Source: Pseudopedobacter beijingensis
GTDB taxonomy: Bacteria > Bacteroidota > Bacteroidia > Sphingobacteriales > Sphingobacteriaceae
Direction of reading: 5' to 3'
Assembly: GCF_042678145.1 (NCBI RefSeq)
Contig: NZ_JBHUDG010000017.1
Location: 62,001-126,000, forward strand
DNA: 64,000 nucleotides
A program made the translations under genes and the position numbers. Shown here one piece after another: positions 18,249 to 27,352 of the stretch; within the stretch, counting starts at the first letter, position 1, and the number at the start of each line of letters is the position of its first letter. The notes below the pieces were generated by a model. It was not told the DNA's origin. It saw only the letters and a list, made by a program, of their open reading frames with translations, and did no database searches.

Positions 18249-19301
18249 ATGAAAACAATAAAAGGACCCGGATTATTTATCGCCCAGTTTATTGGAGATA
18301 AAGCGCCATACAATACTTTGGATGGAATTTGTAAATGGGCAAAAGATTTAGGTTTTGAAGGTTTACAGTTACCTACATTAGACAATAGATTTATAGACCT
18401 GCAAAAAGCAGCTGAAAGCAAGACTTATGCAGATGAATTAAAAGGTAAAATAGGCGAATACGGTCTGGAAATAACAGAGCTTTCAACCCATTTACAAGGA
18501 CAGTTGGTAGCGGTACATCCTGCATATAACGAACTTTTTAATGCTTTTGCTCCAGAACAATACCACAAAGATTTTAAAGCAAGAACAGCATGGGCTATAC
18601 AGCAACTTAAATATGCCGCCGCGGCATCCAGAAATTTAGGCTTAAAATCTCATGTAACATTTAGTGGGGCTTTATTATGGCCTTATGTATACCCTTGGCC
18701 ACAAAGATCTCCGGGATTGGTAGAAGATGGTTTTGATGAGCTGGCCAAAAGATGGAAACCTATTCTTGATGTATTTGACGAACACGGGGTAGACCTGTGT
18801 TACGAGTTGCATGCAGGAGAGGACTTACATGATGGTGTAAGCTTTGAAATGTTTTTAGAGAGAGTCAATAATCATCCCCGTGCCAACTTACTATACGATC
18901 CTTCGCATTTCATTATCCAATGTCTGGACTATTTGGAATACATAGATATCTATCATGAACGTATAAAAATGTTCCATGTAAAAGATGCGGAGTTTAATCC
19001 AACAGGGAGACAAGGCGTTTATGGCGGTTTTCAGAATTGGGTAGATCGCGCCGGAAGATTCAGATCTTTAGGAGATGGTCAGGTAGATTTTAAATCTATT
19101 TTTTCTAAAATGGCACAATACGATTTTGATGGATGGGCCGTTTTGGAATGGGAATGTGCATTAAAACACCCGGAAGATGGAGCTAAAGAAGGTGCTAAAT
19201 TTATAAAAGACCATATTATCAGAGTAACAGAAAAACCGTTTGACGATTTTGTGAAGTCGGGTGGAAACAGTGATTTTAACAAGAAACTATTAGGAATTTA
19301 G
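18249..19301 (+). CDS. Sugar phosphate isomerase/epimerase-type TIM-barrel protein
   Basis: Member of the xylose-isomerase-like AP endonuclease 2 superfamily. Metal-binding motifs typical of the fold are visible: LCYELHAGE, NLLYDPSHFIIQ, MFHVKDAEF and VLEWECALKHPEDG. No signal peptide. At 350 aa it is typical of the EboC-like or sugar-epimerase branch. It lies 124 bp downstream of the Gfo/Idh/MocA gene and 17 bp before the cytochrome gene. Likely substrate is a keto-sugar made by the dehydrogenase pathway; the exact reaction is not readable. Confidence 0.88.
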   Translation: MKTIKGPGLFIAQFIGDKAPYNTLDGICKWAKDLGFEGLQLPTLDNRFIDLQKAAESKTYADELKGKIGEYGLEITELSTHLQGQLVAVHPAYNELFNAFAPEQYHKDFKARTAWAIQQLKYAAAASRNLGLKSHVTFSGALLWPYVYPWPQRSPGLVEDGFDELAKRWKPILDVFDEHGVDLCYELHAGEDLHDGVSFEMFLERVNNHPRANLLYDPSHFIIQCLDYLEYIDIYHERIKMFHVKDAEFNPTGRQGVYGGFQNWVDRAGRFRSLGDGQVDFKSIFSKMAQYDFDGWAVLEWECALKHPEDGAKEGAKFIKDHIIRVTEKPFDDFVKSGGNSDFNKKLLGI

Positions 19302-19318
19302 AAAATACAATCAATAAA

Positions 19319-19702
19319 ATGAAGAAGAATATTTGGGCACTTTCATTAGTAGCAGTTTTTGCAGTGGCATGTGGTGGCAATCAGAATAATCAGACACAAG
19401 CAGATAGTACAACACAAGACGTTACCACAAAACAAACAGCGGAAGAGCCTTTAGGTAAACAATTGATGTCAAAAACAGATTGTTCTGCCTGTCATACAGA
19501 AAAATCTAAGATAGTGGGGCCATCATATGTCCAGGTAGCCGAAAAGTACGAAAACACAGAGGCTAATATCACTATGCTGGCAGATAAAGTAATAAAAGGA
19601 GGAGTAGGAGTTTGGGGAGAGGTTCCAATGACACCACACCCACAATTAAGCGAGGCAGATGCTAAAGAAATGATAAAATACATATTCACCTTAAAGAAAT
19701 AA
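19319..19702 (+). CDS. Class I cytochrome c lipoprotein
   Basis: Small periplasmic or membrane-tethered electron carrier. A lipobox ends at Cys18 (FAVAC), then comes a low-complexity Q/T-rich linker and a mono-heme domain with CSACH at 55-59 and a likely axial Met in VPMTPHPQ. At 127 aa it matches single-heme class I cytochromes. Its place in this operon makes it the probable electron acceptor of the GMC dehydrogenase complex (inference). The gene is 2 bp from the DUF1080 gene. Confidence 0.93.
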   Translation: MKKNIWALSLVAVFAVACGGNQNNQTQADSTTQDVTTKQTAEEPLGKQLMSKTDCSACHTEKSKIVGPSYVQVAEKYENTEANITMLADKVIKGGVGVWGEVPMTPHPQLSEADAKEMIKYIFTLKK

Positions 19703-19704
19703 CA

Positions 19705-20394
19705 ATGAGAAATCTCATGATAGCCTTGGTAATGATGTTGGCTACAACATCTTGCGCCTCAAAGAAAAACAACGAAGGTTGGGAGAATCTTTTGGCCGAC
19801 GGAACCAAAGCATGGCATACCTACGGAAAAACCACTGTAACTAGTGCCTGGGCTTTAGAGGATGGCGGAATATTACACTTTAGTCCAAAAGGGAAAGTTA
19901 AAGCAGATAAGGGAGATTTGGTTACCAATCAGGAGTTTGAAAACTTCCACTTACAATTGGAGTGGAAAATATCTAAAAAAGGGAATAGCGGAATTATGTT
20001 TTTGGTAAATGATGATTATGCCAAATACAAACAGCCCTACCTTACTGGTCCAGAAATGCAGGTTTTAGATAATGATGGGCATCCGGATGCTAAGATTCAT
20101 AAACATAGAGCAGGAGATTTATACGATCTTATTCCATGTAAGCGAGAAACCGTAAAGCCAACAGGTGAATGGAATAAAGCAGAGATTATTTTAAACAAAA
20201 GCAAGTTACAGCTTATCCTCAATGGAGAAAAAGTTGTAGAAACAATGCTTTGGGATAAAAATTGGAACGAAATGGTTGCTGCCAGCAAGTTCAAAAACAT
20301 GCCTGACTTTGCTAAATATAAAAAAGGAAAAATAGCCCTTCAGGATCATGGTGACGAAGTATGGTATAGAAATATCAGAATTAAAAAGTTATAA
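19705..20394 (+). CDS. DUF1080 (3-keto-disaccharide hydrolase) domain protein
   Basis: Lectin-like jelly-roll protein of the DUF1080 family, now named for 3-keto-disaccharide hydrolase activity. A short signal with MLATTSC suggests lipidation. Family motifs include WENLLADGTKAWHTYG, LQLEWKISKKGNSGIMF, YLTGPEMQVLDNDGH and the closing IALQDHGDEVWYRNIRIK. At 229 aa it is a single domain. Following a predicted glycoside-oxidising dehydrogenase, it could cleave 3-keto-glycosides by elimination rather than classical hydrolysis (established for some family members, inferred here). Confidence 0.9.
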   Translation: MRNLMIALVMMLATTSCASKKNNEGWENLLADGTKAWHTYGKTTVTSAWALEDGGILHFSPKGKVKADKGDLVTNQEFENFHLQLEWKISKKGNSGIMFLVNDDYAKYKQPYLTGPEMQVLDNDGHPDAKIHKHRAGDLYDLIPCKRETVKPTGEWNKAEIILNKSKLQLILNGEKVVETMLWDKNWNEMVAASKFKNMPDFAKYKKGKIALQDHGDEVWYRNIRIKKL

Positions 20395-20452
20395 CTTTAG
20401 TATCAGGTCTTGAGAACTTAAAATATAAAATCAACTAAACCAAACCAAAATT

Positions 20453-21679
20453 ATGACAAGTACCACCCGATTTAAATTGTCTTTCATGATGTTCCTGGAG
20501 TTTTTTATCTGGGGATCATGGTTTGTTACCCTGGGAACATTTCTGGGGAGCAATCTACAGGCTACTGGCGCGCAAACCGGCGCAGCTTTTTCAACACAAT
20601 CTTTTGGAGCTATTATAGCACCATTTATTATCGGTTTAATTGCCGATAGGTTTTTCAATGCCGAGAAAATTCTTGGAGTATTACACTTGATAGGTGCTTT
20701 TTTGATGTATCAAATGTTTAATACGCAAGATTTTACTGCATTTTATCCTTATGTGTTTGCTTATATGGTGGTTTATATGCCAACGCTGGCATTGGTAAAC
20801 TCTGTGTCTTTCAATCAGATGGGCGATCCTGAAAAGGAATTTTCCAATATCAGGGTATGGGGAACCATAGGCTGGATTACTGCAGGCTTGATGATTAGTT
20901 TTATATTCCATTGGGATTCTGCAGAAGGTATTAAAGAAGGGTTTCTGAAAAATACGTTTATGCTGGCGTGTGTAGCCTCTCTTATCTTGGGTGTTTTTAG
21001 TTTTATCCTACCCAAAACACCTCCTAAAGTAAATAAAGGAGAGAAAGTAACCGTAAGTGGAATTTTAGGTTTAGATGCCTTAAAACTATTAAAGAGCTCT
21101 GATTTTCTGATATTCTTTCTTTCTTCCATTTTAATATGTATACCCTTGGCGTTCTATTATCAAAATGCCAATCCGTTTTTAACAAACATAGGGTTAGAAA
21201 ATCCTACCGGAAAAATGACGATAGGGCAAATCTCAGAAGCATTTTTCTTATTGCTTTTGCCTGTGTTCTTTAAGAAATTTGGTTTTAAGAAAACCCTGAT
21301 GGCAGGTATGCTTGCCTGGGTAGTTCGATATACACTTTTTGCTTATGGTGATGCAGGAAGTTCGTCATGGATGCTTATTCTGGGGATTGCATTACATGGA
21401 ATCTGTTATGATTTCTTTTTTGTTTCGGGACAAATTTACACCAATGCCAGAGCAGGTGAAACTGTGAAAAGTGCCGCTCAGGGAATGATAACCCTGGCAA
21501 CGTATGGGGTAGGTATGCTAATAGGTTTTTGGGTAGCCGGTGAAATAACAGATAGCCATAAATTGGCGGAAGGTTCTTTTGACTGGAATATGATCTGGTT
21601 AATTCCTGCAGGTATTGCAGCCGTAGTATTAATCCTTTTTGCAGTTTCTTTTAAAGAGAAAAAAGAACTGAAAGCCTAG
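20453..21679 (+). CDS. MFS permease of the nucleoside:H+ symporter (NupG-like) type
   Basis: Inner membrane transporter with about 12 hydrophobic segments. The N-terminal LSFMMFLEFFIWGSWFVTLG and the GLIADRFFNAEK loop are typical of the NupG/XapB branch, which in Bacteroidota often serves sugars or sugar derivatives rather than nucleosides. At 408 aa it is full length. It lies 58 bp after the DUF1080 gene and 3 bp before the next isomerase gene, so a keto-sugar or its product is the probable cargo (inference). Confidence 0.88.
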   Translation: MTSTTRFKLSFMMFLEFFIWGSWFVTLGTFLGSNLQATGAQTGAAFSTQSFGAIIAPFIIGLIADRFFNAEKILGVLHLIGAFLMYQMFNTQDFTAFYPYVFAYMVVYMPTLALVNSVSFNQMGDPEKEFSNIRVWGTIGWITAGLMISFIFHWDSAEGIKEGFLKNTFMLACVASLILGVFSFILPKTPPKVNKGEKVTVSGILGLDALKLLKSSDFLIFFLSSILICIPLAFYYQNANPFLTNIGLENPTGKMTIGQISEAFFLLLLPVFFKKFGFKKTLMAGMLAWVVRYTLFAYGDAGSSSWMLILGIALHGICYDFFFVSGQIYTNARAGETVKSAAQGMITLATYGVGMLIGFWVAGEITDSHKLAEGSFDWNMIWLIPAGIAAVVLILFAVSFKEKKELKA

Positions 21680-21691
21680 TAAATGTGTATT

Positions 21692-22564
21692 ATGACAAAT
21701 AGAAGAGAAGCCATAAAAAATGTAGTAGGTGGAGCAATAGCAGTAGGTGCAACAGGTTTGCTTTCATCATTCGATACCAAAGAACAAAAAATAACAAAGT
21801 TGAAAGGTAATGTCAATCACTCCGTTTGTAAATGGACTTATCAATATCTTGGATTGGAAGAGCTTTGTATTAAAGCCAAAGAAATAGGTATTAAAGCTAT
21901 TGATTTGGTTGGACCAAACGAATGGGATATTTTAAAGAAACATGGTTTGGATTCCAGCATGTGTAATGGAGCCGAGATTAATTTGGTAGATGGTTTTGCT
22001 GAACCAAAGTTTCATCAGAAACTAATAGATAGTTATACCGATATGATTCCGAAGGTAGCCAAGGCAGGTTATAAAAATCTGATTTGCTTTAGCGGAAACA
22101 GACGTGGTATGGATGATGAAACAGGGATAAACAATTGTGTCGAAGGATTAAAAAAAATCATCTCGCTTGCCGAAAAACACAATGTAACGTTAGTTATGGA
22201 GCTGTTAAATAGTAAAATAAACCATAAAGATTATTTTGCCAGTAAAACACATTTGGGCGCCGAGATAGCCAAGCGTCTGGGCTCAGAGAACTTTAAGCTG
22301 CTATACGATATTTACCATATGCAGGTTGATGAAGGAGATGTAATCAATACAATCCGAACTTATCATCCATATATTGGACATTATCATACAGCAGGTGTAC
22401 CTGGAAGAAATGAGATCGATGAAAATCAGGAACTTTATTATCCTGCAATTATGAGAGCAATTGTAGCTACAGGATTTAAAGGATACGTGGCACAGGAATT
22501 TATTCCCAAAAAGAAAGACAAGCTGGAATCGTTGAGAGAAGCAATTCGGATTTGTGATGTTTAG
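21692..22564 (+). CDS. Tat-exported hydroxypyruvate-isomerase-like TIM-barrel protein
   Basis: AP endonuclease 2/xylose isomerase-like barrel with an N-terminal twin-arginine signal (MTNRREAIKNVVGGAIAVGATG). I choose 21692 rather than 21683 so the protein starts directly with that signal. Metal-site motifs are LVMELLNSKINHKD, LLYDIYHMQVDEGD, IGHYHTAGVPGRNE and YVAQEFIPKK, matching the Hyi branch. At about 290 aa it is normal length. Export implies periplasmic isomerisation or epimerisation of an oxidised sugar, coordinated with the Tat-exported dehydrogenase subunit in the same operon (inference). Confidence 0.88.
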   Translation: MTNRREAIKNVVGGAIAVGATGLLSSFDTKEQKITKLKGNVNHSVCKWTYQYLGLEELCIKAKEIGIKAIDLVGPNEWDILKKHGLDSSMCNGAEINLVDGFAEPKFHQKLIDSYTDMIPKVAKAGYKNLICFSGNRRGMDDETGINNCVEGLKKIISLAEKHNVTLVMELLNSKINHKDYFASKTHLGAEIAKRLGSENFKLLYDIYHMQVDEGDVINTIRTYHPYIGHYHTAGVPGRNEIDENQELYYPAIMRAIVATGFKGYVAQEFIPKKKDKLESLREAIRICDV

Positions 22565-22570
22565 AATAAT

Positions 22571-22657
22571 TTAACCGCAAATGACGCAGAGAATACACAA
22601 AGTATGCAATGCAAAGTCCTAATGTTCTTTGTGAAAAGCTTAGTGCTCTTTGTGGTT
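22571..22657. repeat. Imperfect inverted repeat of the ACCGCAAA...CTTTGTGGTT type
   Basis: Left part TTAACCGCAAATGACGCAGAG and right part with CTCTTTGTGGTT pair imperfectly and enclose short CACAAAG / CTTTGTG arms. It lies right after the sugar-oxidation operon and could act as its terminator or be a dispersed repeat. Confidence 0.5.
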
Positions 22658-22680
22658 TTCTAGATATTAAGATAATATTT

Positions 22681-22811
22681 AGGGGTTGTATCAAAAGGAC
22701 CTTGTCATCCCGAGCGTAATCGAGGGATCTCTTTCAGAAGTACTTAGGGAAGAGATTTATCTTCGCTATACTCATCGAAATGACAACGTTTTTATTTTTT
22801 GATGCACCCCT
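22681..22811. mobile_element. MITE-like element, copy 2, inverted relative to copy 1
   Basis: About 131 bp with imperfect terminal inverted repeats AGGGGTTGTATCAAAA and TTTTGATGCACCCCT. Its reverse complement aligns with 12857-13009, including the GAGTAYAGCGAAGA and AGTACTTCTGAAA blocks and the CCCTCGATTnCGCTCGGGATGAC core. It is shorter than copy 1 by about 20 bp near one end. No coding capacity. Confidence 0.75.
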
Positions 22812-22916
22812 TTTTTTTCATTATGCACCCCTAATTTTTTAATCGTCAAAGCTCCGGAATGTTGTTAATATTATTTTAACACATTAGTTATGTATAGTTA
22901 ATTGTTTCGTAACAAG

Positions 22917-22942
22917 CGGGTAATGTACCCGTAATACTTTTG
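22917..22942 (+). promoter_or_regulatory. Promoter -7 box with adjacent perfect palindrome (putative operator)
   Basis: TACTTTTG at 22935-22942 matches the Bacteroidota -7 consensus TAnnTTTG. Immediately upstream is a perfect palindrome, CGGGTA-ATG-TACCCG (22917-22931), in the spacer region where a repressor or activator would bind. A good -33 TTTG at standard spacing is not evident. Transcription would start near 22949, just before the GTG codon at 22964. Confidence 0.6.
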
Positions 22943-22963
22943 CAACAATTAAATAACATAAAA

Positions 22964-25774
22964 GTGAATAAAAGACAATTTAACACATTTAGTATAGTCG
23001 TTCTTATACTAATGCTTTTTACCTCGGGTTTAACATTTGCTCAGAATGCCAAGATTACTGGTAAAGTTGTTGATAAGGCTAATGGAGAGACTCTTATTGG
23101 ACTTTCAGTAGGGATTGAAGGAACAACCAAAGGAACCCTCACCGATGTAGAAGGAAGGTTTACTTTAGGAGGACTTGCGGCCGGAAAATACAATTTAACT
23201 TTTAAATATTTAGGATATCAGCCTAAAACAATTACAGCTGTAGATGTTAAAACCGGACAGGTTACTACTTTGGATGTTCAGATGGAGCAATCTGCAACAC
23301 AAGCTTTAAAAGAGGTAGTTGTTACAGCATCTTATAGGCAAGAAACAGTAGGGGCTTTGTATGCTAGACAGAAGAATAATATTAGTATATCTAATGGTAT
23401 TAGTTCCGATCAAATAAAAAAATCTCCAGATAGAAATACTTCAGAGGTATTAAAAAGGGTAAGCGGTACTAGTATTCAGGATAATAAATTTGTTGTGATT
23501 AGAGGGTTGTCTGACAGATATAATTCTACACTATTAAATGGAGCAGTTTTACCAAGTACAGAACCTGATAAAAAAGCTTTTTCATTTGATATTATACCCT
23601 CTAACCTAATAGATAACCTTATCATTAGTAAAACTGCTTCACCAGAGCTCCCAGGCGAGTTCGCCGGAGGAGTAATTCAAGTTGTGACAAAAGATATACC
23701 AGACCAAAACTATGTGTCTTTAAGTGTTGGAGCGGGGTATAATACCCAAAGTACTTTCAAAGATTTTAATTTAGGAGAGAAGAAAAGTGGCGAGTTTTTG
23801 GGGTTTGCAAATTCAGCGAGAGATATTCCAAGAGGTGTGCCAAACACAGTAGAATTTCGCATTTCAGGGGCTCAGGAGAAAATTAATGCAGGAAAATTAT
23901 TTGATAATTCATTCAATACAAAATCATCAAAGGGATTACCTTCACAGAACTATCAACTAAACTTAGGATTTCAAAAAAGATTTGAGAATGAAGGTAAGCT
24001 TGGTTTGATATTTTCTCTTTCTCAGAGAAATGGTGAGTCTATTTCGAGCTCTGAGAGGTATGATTATGAGTCAAACTACAAACAATTTGATTTCAATGAT
24101 AAAATATTTAAATATAGTACTTCAAGTGGAGCATTATTGAATTTAGCATATGTGAAAGGAAATAATAAGATAGCCTTAAAAAATCTATACAATATTTCTT
24201 TAGATAACTCCTATACTTCTAGATATGGTGTACAATTCGCTGAGCAAGATTCTATCAGAGGTAATTCACTTGATTTGGTGAGTAAATCTTTATTGAATAA
24301 TCAATTGGAAGGAGACCATAAATTAAACTGGAAAGATATAAAGGTAAATTGGAACCTCAACTATTCTTATACCGAGAGGGATCAACCAGATTTAAAATCT
24401 TTAAATTACAGATTGGATTATGATCAAGGTGCAACAAAATATGAAGCGATAGTACCTAACGGGACAGCATCCCGTACCGATGCCAGTAGGTTCTTTTCGA
24501 ATATGACGGAAGATAGTTATGGAGGTGCATTTAATTTTACTATTCCATTTAACTTATTTGATGAGAAAAGTACAGCAAAACTTGGGGTCTTAAAACAATA
24601 TAAGTTAAGAGATTTTGCTGCAAGAAAATTTGGGTATATACGTAGTAGTTACGGAGCTTTTGATCAGGACATGTTGTATTTACCTATGGATAAGATTTTT
24701 GAGGATCAAAATCTTAATCTTAATGGTTTTATTATGGACGAGGGAACTGAGAATGCGGATAAGTATGATGCAACATCAGATTTAAATGCAGGTTATATTC
24801 AATTTGATAATAAGATAGGATCTAAAACCAGGGTTATTTGGGGAGTTAGACTGGAAGATAGCTATCAGTTAGTGAACACATTTGATCCTTCGGGTAATAA
24901 GTTAAAAGTAGAAAATACATATTTAGATATATTACCCAGCTTAAATTTGACTTATAGTCTTAATAATAAAACAAATATTAGGATTGCCGCTTCACAGACT
25001 GTTACCAGGCCAGAATTAAGAGAGATGTCTAGGTTTGGATTCTTTGATTATATTTCAAAAAGGATATTACAAGGAAATCCTGATTTAAAAAGAAGTCAAA
25101 ATACCAATCTTGATTTTAAATATGAGATCTATCCGAGTAACGGTCAAATACTTTCATTCTCTGCTTTTTATAAAAATTTCCAAAACCCCATTGAACAGAT
25201 TGTTTCATCAGGAAATGGAGGTAAAAACGTGAGTTTTCAAAATGCTAACTCGGCAAATACTTACGGATTTGAAATTGAAGCCAGAAAAAACTTAAATTTC
25301 CTGGGAGATCAGGACTATCTCAAAAACCTGACAGTTTATACTAATGCATCTTTCATTATATCAACGGTAAATCTGAACTCTTTAGTTTCAGAGGTGACTT
25401 CAAGAGCTCTGCAAGGGCAGTCGCCATATTTATTAAATGCAGGTCTGCAATATGCTTCTCCTAAAAATGACATGGCTTTTAGTTTATTATATAATAAGAT
25501 TGGTTCAAGAATAGCGGAGGTTGGATATGAAGGTTATGCAGATATTTATGAAAAAGGGAGAGATATGTTAGATTTTCAGATTAGCAAGAATTTTTCGAAA
25601 AGGTTTGAACTTAAATTGAATGTGTCAGATATTTTGAATCAAAAACAAATATTCTATCAAAATAACGATAACAAAAAGACTTACGATGCATCCAAAGATA
25701 ATTTGATGAACGCTGTTAAATATGGATCTGGAATATCATTGGCTTTGAAGTATGATTTTTCTCTAGGTAAATAA
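22964..25774 (+). CDS. TonB-dependent receptor with carboxypeptidase-regulatory-like domain
   Basis: Outer membrane active transporter not paired with SusD. I place the start at GTG 22964 (VNKRQFNTF...), which gives a clean signal peptide ending LTFAQ. The frame is open from a TTG at 22940, but that codon lies inside the promoter -7 box. Residues about 30-115 form a regulatory-like beta-sandwich, followed by a plug with VVVTASYRQET, VLKRVSGTSIQDNKFVVIRGL and SPELPGEFAGGVI, then a barrel. About 936 aa from this start. The downstream lipoprotein gene is probably its partner. Ligand unknown; the operator-like palindrome suggests specific regulation. Confidence 0.9.
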   Translation: MNKRQFNTFSIVVLILMLFTSGLTFAQNAKITGKVVDKANGETLIGLSVGIEGTTKGTLTDVEGRFTLGGLAAGKYNLTFKYLGYQPKTITAVDVKTGQVTTLDVQMEQSATQALKEVVVTASYRQETVGALYARQKNNISISNGISSDQIKKSPDRNTSEVLKRVSGTSIQDNKFVVIRGLSDRYNSTLLNGAVLPSTEPDKKAFSFDIIPSNLIDNLIISKTASPELPGEFAGGVIQVVTKDIPDQNYVSLSVGAGYNTQSTFKDFNLGEKKSGEFLGFANSARDIPRGVPNTVEFRISGAQEKINAGKLFDNSFNTKSSKGLPSQNYQLNLGFQKRFENEGKLGLIFSLSQRNGESISSSERYDYESNYKQFDFNDKIFKYSTSSGALLNLAYVKGNNKIALKNLYNISLDNSYTSRYGVQFAEQDSIRGNSLDLVSKSLLNNQLEGDHKLNWKDIKVNWNLNYSYTERDQPDLKSLNYRLDYDQGATKYEAIVPNGTASRTDASRFFSNMTEDSYGGAFNFTIPFNLFDEKSTAKLGVLKQYKLRDFAARKFGYIRSSYGAFDQDMLYLPMDKIFEDQNLNLNGFIMDEGTENADKYDATSDLNAGYIQFDNKIGSKTRVIWGVRLEDSYQLVNTFDPSGNKLKVENTYLDILPSLNLTYSLNNKTNIRIAASQTVTRPELREMSRFGFFDYISKRILQGNPDLKRSQNTNLDFKYEIYPSNGQILSFSAFYKNFQNPIEQIVSSGNGGKNVSFQNANSANTYGFEIEARKNLNFLGDQDYLKNLTVYTNASFIISTVNLNSLVSEVTSRALQGQSPYLLNAGLQYASPKNDMAFSLLYNKIGSRIAEVGYEGYADIYEKGRDMLDFQISKNFSKRFELKLNVSDILNQKQIFYQNNDNKKTYDASKDNLMNAVKYGSGISLALKYDFSLGK

Positions 25775-25872
25775 TTTAGTTGTCAATTTCTTAATAAAGA
25801 TTTTATTGAAGCATAACAGATTGTAAATATTTAGGAAACATAAGAGGTATATTTTTATAAAAAAAACAAAAC

Positions 25873-27192
25873 ATGAAAAAAATTAAATTTTTAGCGCTTC
25901 TAGCAGTTTTAGCAATTTCTTTTTCATCTTGCAGGAAAAATGATGAGGATGAACAAATCGTAATTAAAGAGCCGCAAGAGATTTCTGGAGATATAACTTC
26001 TAATTTAACATTGACAGCTGATAGAGTATGGATACTAGATGGCTTTGTCTTTGTGAAAAATAATGCTATTTTAAAAATCGAACCAGGTACATTAATTAAA
26101 GCTAAAGTTGGACAAAAAAGTGCTTTAGTAATTACTCAAGGAGCAAAGATTATGGCAGAAGGTACGGCTCAAAAACCTATTGTTTTTACATCTGGAAGAC
26201 CTGTAGGGGAAAGAGCACCTGGTGATTGGGGAGGTATAGTTTTAATTGGAAGAGCATCTACAAATAGAACTACACCACAAGCAATCGAAGGCGGTTTAGG
26301 ATTAACTTACGGTACAGAAAAAATAGATGATGACAATTCTGGTGTATTAAAATATGTAAGAATAGAGTATGCAGGTATTGGAACTAATGATAGTGAAATT
26401 AATGCACTTACATTTTATGCCGTTGGTAGCGGAACAACTGTAGAACATATTCAAACATCTTATGCAAATGATGACGCGTATGAGTTCTTTGGTGGTACGG
26501 TAAATGCTAAATATTTAGTAGCATATGCAACTGCGGATGATGATTTCGATTTTGATTTCGGATATAATGGTTCAATCCAATTCGCGGTGTCACTAAGAGA
26601 TCCTAAATTTGTTGATGCTGGAGACGCTGGTAACGGAATAGAGTGTGATAATGATAAAGATGGTACAACTGCAACCCCGGTTACCAAACCAAGATTGTCT
26701 AACTTTACTATTATTGGTCCAAACAATGCCACAGGTACAGCATCAAACCACAACTATGGTAATAGATGGAGAAGAGGAACTCAGTTTATATTCAATAATT
26801 CAATTCTATTAGGAAATCAAAAAGGTGGTTTCTCTATAGAGTCTGATATTACAGCTAATTCGTATAAAAACGGGACCTCAGAATTTAAAAATAATATTAT
26901 TTCTGTGGTTACTGCCCCATTTTTGAGCACTTCAACAGCTTTTAACGCTACTGATATGCAAACAAAAGCATTGGCAGAAGGAAATGTAATTGTACCTACA
27001 GCAGAAATTAAAATCAATTCTCCTTTTAGCTTAACTACACCAAACTTTCTACCGTTAACTGGTTCATTGGCATTATCTGGTACTTTCGCAGCTACACCTA
27101 ATGCAACTACTGTAAACTACAGAGGAGCTTTTGGTACAACTGACTGGACTACAGGTTGGGTTAGTTGGACTCCACAAACTAACGTATACTAA
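25873..27192 (+). CDS. Surface lipoprotein, likely partner of the upstream TonB receptor
   Basis: Lipoprotein with lipobox ISFSSC (about residue 20) followed by an acidic linker. The rest is rich in short beta-strands with conserved IEPGTLIKAK, QKPIVFTSGRP, APGDWGGIVLIGRA, YANDDAYEFFGGTVNAKYLV and DDDFDFDFGY motifs, consistent with a beta-helix-like surface protein. I know this as a recurrent uncharacterised family beside such receptors in Bacteroidota, without an assigned function. At 439 aa it appears complete. It starts 98 bp after the receptor gene and ends before a clear terminator, so the two form a bicistronic unit. Confidence 0.8.
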   Translation: MKKIKFLALLAVLAISFSSCRKNDEDEQIVIKEPQEISGDITSNLTLTADRVWILDGFVFVKNNAILKIEPGTLIKAKVGQKSALVITQGAKIMAEGTAQKPIVFTSGRPVGERAPGDWGGIVLIGRASTNRTTPQAIEGGLGLTYGTEKIDDDNSGVLKYVRIEYAGIGTNDSEINALTFYAVGSGTTVEHIQTSYANDDAYEFFGGTVNAKYLVAYATADDDFDFDFGYNGSIQFAVSLRDPKFVDAGDAGNGIECDNDKDGTTATPVTKPRLSNFTIIGPNNATGTASNHNYGNRWRRGTQFIFNNSILLGNQKGGFSIESDITANSYKNGTSEFKNNIISVVTAPFLSTSTAFNATDMQTKALAEGNVIVPTAEIKINSPFSLTTPNFLPLTGSLALSGTFAATPNATTVNYRGAFGTTDWTTGWVSWTPQTNVY

Positions 27193-27220
27193 AACTTTTA
27201 TAAGTTATATATTAACAATG

Positions 27221-27253
27221 AAAATCCGTTCCTTAATAGGGCGGATTTTTTTC
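27221..27253 (+). terminator. Rho-independent terminator of the TonB receptor/lipoprotein operon
   Basis: AAAATCCG / CGGATTTT stem with a 13-nt loop, followed by TTTTT then CTTTC. It lies 29 bp downstream of the lipoprotein stop codon. Confidence 0.8.
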
Positions 27254-27352
27254 TTTCAATAAGAAAGGCTCCCTTTTTTTAGAAATAAATACTTTGTTGA
27301 TTATTTAATATGTAATTCTATTTGTGTTAATATATCTATTGTAATTTGCAGT

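Noticed and set aside
12857..22811. Composite transposon bounded by the two MITE-like elements
   Set aside because: No transposase or integrase gene lies between or next to them, and codon use of the enclosed genes looks like the rest.
22940..22963. TTG start for the TonB receptor
   Set aside because: The codon is part of the TACTTTTG promoter box; transcription would start downstream of it.
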